In this document: one piece after another, positions 1 through 4,795 of the stretch
Numbering within the stretch: the stretch's first letter is position 1
Layout: the number at the start of each line of letters is the position of its first letter
NCBI GenBank assembly: GCA_030691775.1
Contig: JAUYDN010000144.1
Coordinates: 1 to 7,151, forward strand
Length of the DNA stretch: 7,151 nucleotides
Direction of reading: 5' to 3'
Source: Dehalococcoidia bacterium
Lineage (GTDB): Bacteria; Chloroflexota; Dehalococcoidia; Dehalococcoidales; Fen-1064
Notes under the pieces: model-generated
The model's input: the letters and a program-made list of their open reading frames with translations, nothing else
Told to the model about the DNA's origin: nothing
Database searches by the model: none
Translations under genes and position numbers: made by a program

Positions 1-75
1 GACGCCCCTCTCAACTCCCTTGTGCAAGTTGGCGGTCATCTTGCTTGCCCACCGCTTTGCCACCATCATTTTCAT
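1..75 (-). other. possible partial reading frame at window edge, unidentified
   Basis: On the minus strand an ATG at 75 opens a frame that stays open for 25 codons to the window edge, beginning M-K-M-M-V-A-K-R-W. I do not recognise the product. No convincing Shine-Dalgarno sequence precedes it, and 25 codons can be open by chance. It gains slight support from the imperfect inverted repeat at 104-137, which could be an insertion-sequence end just upstream of a transposase start. The plus-strand frames over the same bases do not look protein-like. This is a marker for checking, not a firm gene call. Confidence 0.15.
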
Positions 76-103
76 AGTCCATATGTGGCGCCACGCAACC
101 CTT

Positions 104-137
104 GTGTAATTGTCAAGTTATTTCGGAGACATTACAC
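104..137. repeat. imperfect inverted repeat, possible IS end
   Basis: The arms GTGTAATtGTC (104-114) and GACATTACAC (128-137) pair over 10 bp with one bulged T and a 13-base loop. The segment TGTCAAGTTATTTCGGAGAC (111-130) resembles the ends of some insertion sequences as I remember them. No family assignment can be made from this window alone. Confidence 0.4.
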
Positions 138-181
138 TAGATGGGACGGGAGGGGCTCGGGGAGCAGTGAGTGTAATAGGT

Positions 182-225
182 CCGATTCTCGATGAATCGG
201 GATACGGACTCGCGACAAAGTCGGA
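182..225. repeat. tandem short palindromes, same family as 4357-4390
   Basis: CCGATTC (182-188) pairs with GAATCGG (194-200) across a 5-base loop. It is followed by CGACAAAGTC (213-222), whose reverse complement GACTTTGTCG recurs at 4360-4369 beside a similar CGGGA palindrome. The two sites look like diverged copies, in opposite orientation, of one small palindromic intergenic repeat. Confidence 0.45.
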
Positions 226-248
226 GATGCAATCCTCTTAATTTTATA

Positions 249-276
249 CCCTCTCCCTCCGTTTCAAGGGAGAGGG
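249..276. repeat. 10-bp inverted repeat, CCCTCTCCCT type
   Basis: The arms CCCTCTCCCT (249-258) and AGGGAGAGGG (267-276) are perfectly complementary around an 8-base loop. A related GGGTGAGGG follows at about 282-290. This is a REP-like intergenic palindrome. It has no run of T after it, so it is not a convincing terminator. Confidence 0.6.
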
Positions 277-346
277 ACAAAGGGTGAGGGTGGTTGTAGG
301 AGAAGAAGTACTGCCAAATACCGAAAAGCAGTGAGTTTTATTTACT

Positions 347-423
347 TCTGGATACCAGCCTACGTTTATCCCTTCGGTTAACTCAGGGCAAGCTCTGAGC
401 TTGCCGAAGGGCTGGTATGACAA
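347..423. repeat. nested palindromic repeat (copy 1)
   Basis: Three inverted repeats are nested here. The outer pair is ATACCAGCC (352-360) and GGCTGGTAT (410-418), the middle pair CCCTTCGG (370-377) and CCGAAGGG (404-411), and the inner pair GGCAAGCTC (387-395) and GAGCTTGCC (397-405). The flanking 13-mers TCTGGATACCAGC (347-359) and GCTGGTATGACAA (411-423) both recur exactly, in opposite orientation, at 3430-3459. There they enclose only 4 bases, so this copy appears to carry a second palindromic repeat inserted in its centre. Confidence 0.65.
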
Positions 424-548
424 ACGGCGGTTGGTATGTATTTTCATTGTAATCACCCATTGCCCGATTGCTTCGTGTTATTACGGAGGATGAAAATTCC
501 CCCCGCACAGGCAGGGACGCCTGAGCCACCAGAGATTTTAATGTTTGT

Positions 549-592
549 AAAATTGAAAATTGTTTGGAACTTGATACTTGTGATTTGGAACT
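549..592. repeat. AT-rich diverged repeat, inverted partner of 3206-3249
   Basis: The reverse complement of this stretch aligns without gaps to 3206-3249 at about 31 of 44 positions, and at 22 of the first 27. The sequence is dominated by TTGGAACTTG-like words. The two copies lie on either side of the rpsO-pnp unit in opposite orientation. Similar low-complexity words occur near 4557-4600. The AT-rich composition inflates the identity, so common origin is likely but not proven. Confidence 0.4.
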
Positions 593-604
593 TGGGTGGC
601 AGGG

Positions 605-634
605 TGGAGAAGTGGTGTAAGTGTGTGCTATAAT
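605..634 (+). promoter_or_regulatory. predicted sigma-70-type promoter of rpsO-pnp
   Basis: A perfect TATAAT at 629-634 is preceded by TGC, making an extended -10. A weak -35 (TGGAGA, 605-610, 4 of 6 matches to TTGACA) sits 18 bp upstream. Transcription would begin near 641, giving a leader of roughly 48 bases before the rpsO TTG. A second TATAAT at 655-660, with a poor -35 (TTGTCT, 634-639, 15-bp spacing), could be an alternative start site. No terminator separates this site from rpsO or rpsO from pnp, so it probably drives both genes. Confidence 0.6.
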
Positions 635-677
635 TGTCTCGTATTTGAAAAAGGTATAATAATAACAGCAGCAAGCC

Positions 678-682
678 AGGAG
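678..682 (+). promoter_or_regulatory. ribosome binding site that sets the rpsO start
   Basis: AGGAG lies 6 bases before TTG 689. This favours the TTG over the upstream in-frame GTG (596), which would add about 31 non-homologous residues, and over ATG 716, which has no Shine-Dalgarno sequence and would remove the N-terminal helix. Confidence 0.75.
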
Positions 683-688
683 CATCAC

Positions 689-952
689 TTGGAGAAAGAA
701 AACAAGCAAGCAGTAATGACCCGGTTCGAAAGTAAAAAGGGTGATACCGGTTCGCCGGAAGTTCAGGTCGCCCTGCTCACCGAACGCATCAATCATCTCA
801 CCGGTCACATCAGTACCCACAAACATGATTTTGACACCCGGCGCGGTCTGCTCCACCTGGTAATCCAGCGACGACGGTTGCTTTCCTACCTGAGCAAGAA
901 AGACGCCGCCCGCTACAACACCCTCATCAAGACCCTAGGTCTGCGTAAATAG
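689..952 (+). CDS. rpsO: 30S ribosomal protein S15
   Basis: S15 is a primary 16S rRNA-binding protein of the small subunit; it binds the central-domain three-way junction and forms an intersubunit bridge. With the TTG start at 689 the protein has 87 residues, against 89 in E. coli. The family signature is clear: DTGSPEVQVALLT at 19-31, INHL at 34-37, RRGLL at 51-55, RRRLL and the C-terminal LIKTLGLRK. The rRNA-contacting Asp of the H-K-x-D-x-x-S-R-R-G motif is kept (D47), while the usual Ser is Thr (T50), which preserves the hydroxyl. The start was chosen from the AGGAG 6 bases upstream and from the family length. The gene lies 20 bases before pnp, the conserved bacterial rpsO-pnp arrangement, and they probably share a transcript. 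S15 represses its own translation in several bacteria, but I see no recognisable leader structure here. Confidence 0.97.
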   Translation: MEKENKQAVMTRFESKKGDTGSPEVQVALLTERINHLTGHISTHKHDFDTRRGLLHLVIQRRRLLSYLSKKDAARYNTLIKTLGLRK

Positions 953-972
953 CCTTTTCAGGAGGAATCTTT

Positions 973-3195
973 TTGTTGACACCCAGCTCTTTTCAGTGTG
1001 AGGTCGGGGGGAAGACCCTGACCATTTCGACCGGAAAACTAGCCACCCAGGCAACCGCCGCCGTGACCGTGACTTATGGTGAGACCGTCGTCCTGGTGAC
1101 GCTCGGCGTCAGTACCAACCCGCGTGAAGGGATTGACTTTCTTCCCTTGACCGTAGATTACGAAGAGCGTCTCTATGCCGCTGGTAAAATCCCCGGCGGT
1201 TTTATCCGCCGTGAGGGCAGGCCCAGTCAGGAAGCTACTCTCGCCAGCCGGCTTACGGACCGGCCCATCCGCCCGCTCTTACCCAAGGCCTGGCGGCGTG
1301 AAATCCAGATTATCATCACCGTGCTATCTGTCGACCAGCAGAACGACCCCGATATCCTGGCGATTATCGGCGGCTCAACCGTACTCTCCGTATCTTCCGT
1401 ACCGTTCGCCGGACCGGTCAGTGCGGTACGGGTCGGTTATATCAATGACGAATACATCCTGAACCCCACCCTCGCCCAGATGGAAGGCAGTGCCCTCGAC
1501 ATGGTCGTCGCCAGCACCCGCGAAAAGGTCGTCATGCTGGAAGCCGGCGCCAAAGAGGTCTCGGAAGACGTTGTTTTCGAAGCCATCCGCTTCGGGCACG
1601 AGGCAAACAAGGCTATCATCGACCTCCAGGAGCAGATGCGGCAGGCAATCGGCATCCCGAAAGAAACCACGCCGGTGCAAGATTTCTCCCTGGAGATGGC
1701 GGCCTGCGTCGACCCGCTCCTCCAGGTCAAGCTGGAGCAGTCCTTGTTCCAGGCGGACAAAGTCGACCGGGAGCAATGGATGGACGACCTCCAGGCGGAG
1801 ATTGCGGGCAAACTGGGAGAGCAGTTCCACAGGGCGGACATCGCCGCTTACATCGATGACCAGGTGCGTAAGCTGTTACGCAGTAATATCCTGGAAAGAG
1901 GCCGCCGGGTCAGTAGCCGGGCACTGGATGAGCTCCGGCAAATCACCTGCGAAGCCGGTGTCCTTCCCCGTACCCACGGCACGGGACTGTTCAACCGCGG
2001 GCGTACGCAGGTACTCGCCATCACCACGCTCGGTTCGACGCGCCAGGAACAACAGCTGGACGGGCTGGGCATCGAGGAAACCAAGCGCTTCATGCATCAT
2101 TACAACTTCCCGCCTTTTTCGACTGGAGAAGTAAGGCGGTTGGGTTCGCCGGGACGGCGCGAAATCGGGCACGGCGCCCTGGCGGAACGCGCCCTCCTGC
2201 CCATCATCCCCAGAGAAGAGGATTTCCCGTACACCATCCGGCTCGTCTCGGAAGTACTCAGCAGTAACGGTAGTACCTCGATGGCAAGCGTCTGCGCGGG
2301 CAGTCTCTCCCTGATGGACGCCGGTATCCCCGTGAAGAGCCCGGTGGCGGGTATATCCATCGGACTGGTGACCGGAGACGACGGCCGGTTCGCTACGCTT
2401 ACCGACATCGAGGGCATCGAAGATAACTACGGCGATATGGACTTCAAGGTCGCCGGCACTCCGGAAGGCATCACCGCCATCCAGCTCGATATCAAGCTCA
2501 AGGGTATCCCCTTCGCCGTCATCGAGGAGGCGTTAGCCAGGGCGAAGAAGGCGCGCTTCCAGATTCTCGAGACTATGAACCGCACCATTTCCACCAGCCG
2601 CGTGGAGGTCAGCCGCTACGCACCGCGTATGTACAAGATGAAAATAGACCCGGATAAAATCGGGGCGGTCATCGGCAGTGGCGGCAAGACTATCCGCACC
2701 ATCACCGAAGTGACCAAGACCACCATCGATATCGAACAGGACGGCACCGTCATCATCGGTAGCACGGATGAAGCTTCGGCAAGGAAAGCCATTGAAATCA
2801 TCGAAGGCCTGACTAAAGAAATCGAGGTAGGTACAGTCTATACCGGCAAAGTCACCCGCGTCCTGGCTTTTGGCGCCATCGTTGAAATTCTGCCGGGTAA
2901 AGACGGCATGGTGCATATCAGCGAGCTTGCCCCTTACCGCGTCGCCAATGTCGAAGATGTGGTCAAGGTGGGCGACGAGGTCACCGTGAAAGTCATCCGC
3001 GTCGAAGACGGTAAAATTGCCCTTTCACGTAAAGCGGCTTTTGAGAAACCCGGTGAGTCCGCAGAAACGCGACCCCCGCACACCGCCCCCCACCCCCCGC
3101 CAACCCATCGTCCCCCCATGTCACGGGATAGCGACCAGCGACCGCCGCGGCCGCCCCAGCACCGCGGCTTCCCCGACCGGAAACCTTACCCGTAA
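973..3195 (+). CDS. pnp: polyribonucleotide nucleotidyltransferase (PNPase)
   Basis: PNPase is a trimeric cytoplasmic 3'-5' exoribonuclease that phosphorolyses RNA to nucleoside diphosphates and can add heteropolymeric tails in reverse. The 740 residues show the full architecture: a first RNase PH-like core (about 12-142) with the FIRR loop at 77-80; a helical linker (about 240-320); a second RNase PH-like core (about 322-540) with SNGSTSM at 431-437 and the catalytic set D484, D490 and K492, equivalent to E. coli D486, D492 and K494; a KH domain with GSGG at 568-571; and an S1 domain at about 617-688. The last 50 residues are a tail with 16 prolines and many Arg/His. The start is TTG 973, six bases after AGGAGGA (960-966); TTG 976 is equally possible and would remove one residue. 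It follows rpsO by 20 bases. The C-rich DNA coding for the tail (3069-3117) is the least certain part of the sequence. Confidence 0.98.
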   Translation: MLTPSSFQCEVGGKTLTISTGKLATQATAAVTVTYGETVVLVTLGVSTNPREGIDFLPLTVDYEERLYAAGKIPGGFIRREGRPSQEATLASRLTDRPIRPLLPKAWRREIQIIITVLSVDQQNDPDILAIIGGSTVLSVSSVPFAGPVSAVRVGYINDEYILNPTLAQMEGSALDMVVASTREKVVMLEAGAKEVSEDVVFEAIRFGHEANKAIIDLQEQMRQAIGIPKETTPVQDFSLEMAACVDPLLQVKLEQSLFQADKVDREQWMDDLQAEIAGKLGEQFHRADIAAYIDDQVRKLLRSNILERGRRVSSRALDELRQITCEAGVLPRTHGTGLFNRGRTQVLAITTLGSTRQEQQLDGLGIEETKRFMHHYNFPPFSTGEVRRLGSPGRREIGHGALAERALLPIIPREEDFPYTIRLVSEVLSSNGSTSMASVCAGSLSLMDAGIPVKSPVAGISIGLVTGDDGRFATLTDIEGIEDNYGDMDFKVAGTPEGITAIQLDIKLKGIPFAVIEEALARAKKARFQILETMNRTISTSRVEVSRYAPRMYKMKIDPDKIGAVIGSGGKTIRTITEVTKTTIDIEQDGTVIIGSTDEASARKAIEIIEGLTKEIEVGTVYTGKVTRVLAFGAIVEILPGKDGMVHISELAPYRVANVEDVVKVGDEVTVKVIRVEDGKIALSRKAAFEKPGESAETRPPHTAPHPPPTHRPPMSRDSDQRPPRPPQHRGFPDRKPYP

Positions 3196-3205
3196 CATCC
3201 GGAGA

Positions 3206-3249
3206 AATTCCAAATCACACGTTACAAATTCCTGATAAATTCAAGTTTC
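3206..3249. repeat. AT-rich diverged repeat, inverted partner of 549-592
   Basis: This stretch, starting 11 bases after the pnp stop, aligns at about 70% identity to the reverse complement of 549-592. The core CCAAATCACA is identical in both. It forms no strong hairpin and has no coding potential. Confidence 0.4.
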
Positions 3250-3257
3250 CAGTCACC

Positions 3258-3275
3258 AACATCAGGATGTTTTTT
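3258..3275 (+). terminator. weak possible terminator after pnp
   Basis: A 5-bp stem AACAT (3258-3262) and ATGTT (3267-3271) with a CAGG loop runs into six consecutive T (3270-3275). The position, 62 bases after the pnp stop, is right, but the stem is short and AT-rich, so termination would probably be inefficient and read-through to dapB is plausible. Confidence 0.35.
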
Positions 3276-3354
3276 CCCTATTTGAATTTCGTTGCGAATT
3301 TCAGTATTCTATTGTTGTTTGGAGTATAGTTGAGGTTGTCCGATAATTCCCTGG

Positions 3355-3377
3355 ATTGTCGGGTCAAGCCCGACAAT
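3355..3377. repeat. 9-bp hairpin repeat
   Basis: ATTGTCGGG (3355-3363) and CCCGACAAT (3369-3377) are perfectly complementary with a 5-base loop. It lies inside the MITE-like element and resembles intergenic palindromes common in many bacterial genomes. No T-run follows, so it is unlikely to be a terminator. Confidence 0.6.
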
Positions 3378-3387
3378 GACAAACAGA

Positions 3388-3423
3388 GATGTTAGATTCC
3401 AGCGGAAGCTGTAATCTAACATC
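3388..3423. repeat. long hairpin with GGAA tetraloop
   Basis: GATGTTAGATT (3388-3398) pairs with AATCTAACATC (3413-3423). After one mismatch, CAGC (3400-3403) pairs with GCTG (3408-3411) around the loop GGAA. This makes a 16-position stem with one mismatch, closed by a GNRA-type tetraloop, the strongest hairpin in this spacer. If transcribed, it would fold in the dapB leader. Confidence 0.65.
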
Positions 3424-3429
3424 CACAAA

Positions 3430-3459
3430 TTGTCATACCAGCCTTCGCTGGTATCCAGA
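3430..3459. repeat. palindromic repeat (copy 2, short core)
   Basis: ATACCAGC (3435-3442) and GCTGGTAT (3447-3454) pair around a 4-base core. The flanking 13-mers at 3430-3442 and 3447-3459 are exact reverse complements of those at 411-423 and 347-359. This is the simple form of the repeat that is expanded at 347-423. Confidence 0.65.
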
Positions 3460-3523
3460 TGTGAACAAAGCACTATAGTAGTAAAAATCATTTTCAGACA
3501 ACCTCACAGGGTTAATACGCCAC

Positions 3524-3530
3524 AGGAGGT
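3524..3530 (+). promoter_or_regulatory. dapB ribosome binding site
   Basis: AGGAGGT lies 5 bases before ATG 3536, a near-ideal Shine-Dalgarno sequence that fixes the dapB start. I see no good promoter just upstream: TATAGT at 3474-3479 lacks a matching -35. Confidence 0.8.
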
Positions 3531-3535
3531 CCGGC

Positions 3536-4333
3536 ATGACACCCATAAAAGTAGCCGTCTACGGAGCGCTGGGGAAGGTGGGGAGAGAGGTCGTCAATGC
3601 CGTCTGCCGCGACCCGGAAACAAAGCTCGTCGGGGCGGTGGATATCAACCTGACGCAGGACTCGTTGCTCCTGCCCGATGGTTCCGGTAAAGTCCCGTTG
3701 ACCAGCGACCTCAACGCTCTCCTCGCCAGCCAGAAGCCGGACGTGCTCGTCGATTTCTCCCTGGCAAAGGCCGCCGTAAACGCGGCACGCACCGCCATCA
3801 AACACAAGGTCCACCTCGTCAGCGGCACCACCGGCTTGAGCCAGGCTGAGCTCGATGAAATCGACCGGCTGGCAAAGGAAAATGGGGTGGGAGTCGTATC
3901 CGCCTCGAACTTCGCCCTCGGTGCAGTGGTGATGATGCACCTCGCTAAAATCGCCGCAAAGTACTTCGATTACGCGGAAATTATCGAACTGCACCACCAT
4001 CTCAAGGCGGATGCTCCATCCGGCACTGCTTTGACCACCGCCCGCAGTATGGCAAAAGCGCGCGGCAGACCGTTCCTCGTCCCTTCCGATAAAGATACCA
4101 CCTTGAAAAGCCGCGGCGAGCAGGTGGAAGGCGTCGCCCTGCACAGCGTCCGTCTGCCGGGCTTACTGGCACACCAGGAAGTGCTTTTCGGCATCGCCGG
4201 GCAGACCTTGAGTATACGGCACGATACCATCAGCCGCGAATGCTACATGCCGGGCGTATTGCTGGCTGTTAAACAGGTGCACAATTACAAAGGACTGGTT
4301 TTAGGGCTGGCGCCACTGCTGGGGCTGGAGTGA
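3536..4333 (+). CDS. dapB: 4-hydroxy-tetrahydrodipicolinate reductase
   Basis: DapB reduces the product of DapA to tetrahydrodipicolinate with NAD(P)H, the second committed step towards diaminopimelate and lysine, in the cytoplasm as a tetramer. The 265 residues are full length for the family. The N-terminal Rossmann fold has GALGKVG at 10-16 and an acidic residue (D36) at the end of the second strand, compatible with NADH use. SGTTG is at 96-100. The substrate-binding and catalytic motif HHHLKADAPSGT spans 153-164, with H153 and K157 matching E. coli H159 and K163. The ATG is set by AGGAGGT 5 bases upstream. The gene ends in tandem TGA-TAA stops. It is separated from the other lysine genes by a 462-base repeat-rich spacer and from pnp by the MITE-like element, so its transcription may depend on read-through or on a promoter I cannot identify. 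Confidence 0.96.
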   Translation: MTPIKVAVYGALGKVGREVVNAVCRDPETKLVGAVDINLTQDSLLLPDGSGKVPLTSDLNALLASQKPDVLVDFSLAKAAVNAARTAIKHKVHLVSGTTGLSQAELDEIDRLAKENGVGVVSASNFALGAVVMMHLAKIAAKYFDYAEIIELHHHLKADAPSGTALTTARSMAKARGRPFLVPSDKDTTLKSRGEQVEGVALHSVRLPGLLAHQEVLFGIAGQTLSIRHDTISRECYMPGVLLAVKQVHNYKGLVLGLAPLLGLE

Positions 4334-4338
4334 TAAAT

Positions 4339-4354
4339 AAGCTATTAGCTGTCA
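4339..4354. repeat. short direct repeat, partner at 4755-4770
   Basis: AAGCTATTAGCTGTCA here and AAGCTAATAGCTGTTA at 4755-4770 match at 14 of 16 positions in the same orientation. They bracket almost the whole dapB-asd spacer, starting 6 bases after the dapB stop and ending 25 bases before the asd ATG. This would fit an insertion between direct repeats, but the words are simple enough to recur by chance. Confidence 0.35.
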
Positions 4355-4356
4355 GC

Positions 4357-4390
4357 CCCGACTTTGTCGGGATCCCGCATGGAATCGGGA
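4357..4390. repeat. tandem short palindromes
   Basis: CCCGAC (4357-4362) and GTCGGG (4366-4371) form a 6-bp stem with a 3-base loop. TCCCG (4373-4377) and CGGGA (4386-4390) form a second. GACTTTGTCG is shared with the site at 182-225 in reverse orientation. There is no T-run, so this is an unlikely terminator for dapB. Confidence 0.45.
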
Positions 4391-4453
4391 CGGTCGGCAC
4401 TCAGCGATTAACGGTAATATTACGAAGAGCATTAAGTAGATTACATCTTGTAG

Positions 4454-4514
4454 GGTGGGTTAGTCCGGTTTCAAGGGGTGTCGGCTTTCAGATTTCGAAA
4501 GGACGTAACCCACC
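4454..4514. repeat. inverted repeat with GGTGGGTTA arms
   Basis: GGTGGGTTA (4454-4462) pairs with TAACCCACC (4506-4514). Pairing continues inward with TCC (4464-4466)/GGA (4501-4503) and TTTC (4469-4472)/GAAA (4497-4500), leaving a loop of about 24 bases. The arm type resembles intergenic repeats I recall from several bacterial phyla; this is memory, not a search. Confidence 0.55.
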
Positions 4515-4754
4515 ACAAATCGTCTTCTGCAAACATGTTTATGCTCTGCGTAGTAAGTCAAATCTCAAAACTCAAAGGTCAAAACCATAGTTCAAAAGTA
4601 AAAAATCGGCAAATATGAATCCGGTCAAACCTGGAGCCCGGGATAATGTTTTAGTTTTAACATCTTATTCTAACACGAGTCGGAGGGTTTCACTGCAGGC
4701 TGAAACAAGGTTAGCATTTCGGGTTTAGAGCATGAAAAGTCTAGAGTTTAGTAC

Positions 4755-4770
4755 AAGCTAATAGCTGTTA
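4755..4770. repeat. short direct repeat, partner at 4339-4354
   Basis: This matches 4339-4354 at 14 of 16 positions in the same orientation. It is followed by overlapping AACTGATAACTG-type words (4769-4789) that run up to the asd start. Confidence 0.35.
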
Positions 4771-4794
4771 ACTGATAACTGTAAACTGTATACT
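4768..4794 (+). promoter_or_regulatory. weak candidate promoter directly before asd
   Basis: TATACT (4789-4794) is 5 of 6 to the -10 consensus. TTAACT (4768-4773) is 4 of 6 to the -35, with a short 15-bp spacing. The predicted transcription start (about 4801-4802) would coincide with the second asd ATG at 4802, giving a leaderless message. The promoter call is weak because the spacing is poor and the region is AT-rich. Confidence 0.25.
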
Positions 4795-4795
4795 T

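Larger units (their letters stand above)
3331..3506. mobile_element. MITE-like element with 17-bp terminal inverted repeats
   Basis: The left end TGAGGTTGTCCGATAAT (3331-3347) and the right end, read on the opposite strand as TGAGGTTGTCTGAAAAT (3506-3490), match at 15 of 17 positions, with the outer 10 identical. The 176 bp between the ends have no coding capacity and contain three strong hairpins (3355-3377, 3388-3423, 3430-3459). Size, ends and lack of genes fit a miniature inverted-repeat transposable element. I find no target-site duplication in the flanks (ATAGT before, CAGGG after). The element may therefore be old, or the ends may be those of a composite palindromic repeat. The right end lies 17 bases before the dapB Shine-Dalgarno sequence. 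Confidence 0.5.
4334..4795. other. repeat-rich spacer between dapB and asd, no gene
   Basis: These 462 bases hold no convincing gene. The frame open at 4330-4590 runs through palindromic repeats, has no Shine-Dalgarno sequence and resembles no protein I know. The spacer contains the palindromes at 4357-4390, the inverted repeat at 4454-4514, an A-rich low-complexity stretch at about 4557-4610 and short direct repeats at both ends. I looked for a T-box specifier/antiterminator and for a lysine riboswitch and recognise neither. Confidence 0.6.

Noticed and set aside
249..276. hairpin as a terminator
   Set aside because: The stem is perfect but followed by ACAAAGGG, with no T-run on either strand and no upstream gene to terminate.
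244..456. 70-codon minus-strand frame
   Set aside because: It translates the palindromic repeats at 249-276 and 347-423; the F-G-K-L-R-A-C-P-E-L-type stretch is the usual artefact of translating such repeats. No ribosome-binding site.
596..688. N-terminal extension of S15 from GTG 596
   Set aside because: The 31 extra residues match nothing in S15 and would overlap the promoter; the AGGAG before TTG 689 gives the normal length.
383..856. 157-codon minus-strand frame
   Set aside because: It overlaps the whole first half of rpsO and the rpsO promoter, has low-complexity residues and no family resemblance.
347..3459. CRISPR-like array from repeated palindromes
   Set aside because: The repeats are scattered, few, in mixed orientation and without regular spacers, and no cas genes are present.
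3474..3479. TATAGT as the dapB promoter -10
   Set aside because: No acceptable -35 at 16-18 bp and no extended -10, so it is not supported beyond chance.
4330..4590. 86-codon plus-strand frame after dapB
   Set aside because: It consists of intergenic palindromes, lacks a ribosome-binding site and is not protein-like.
4334..4795. lysine riboswitch or T-box before asd
   Set aside because: No T-box sequence, antiterminator pairing or lysine-riboswitch core is recognisable, and no terminator precedes the ATG.
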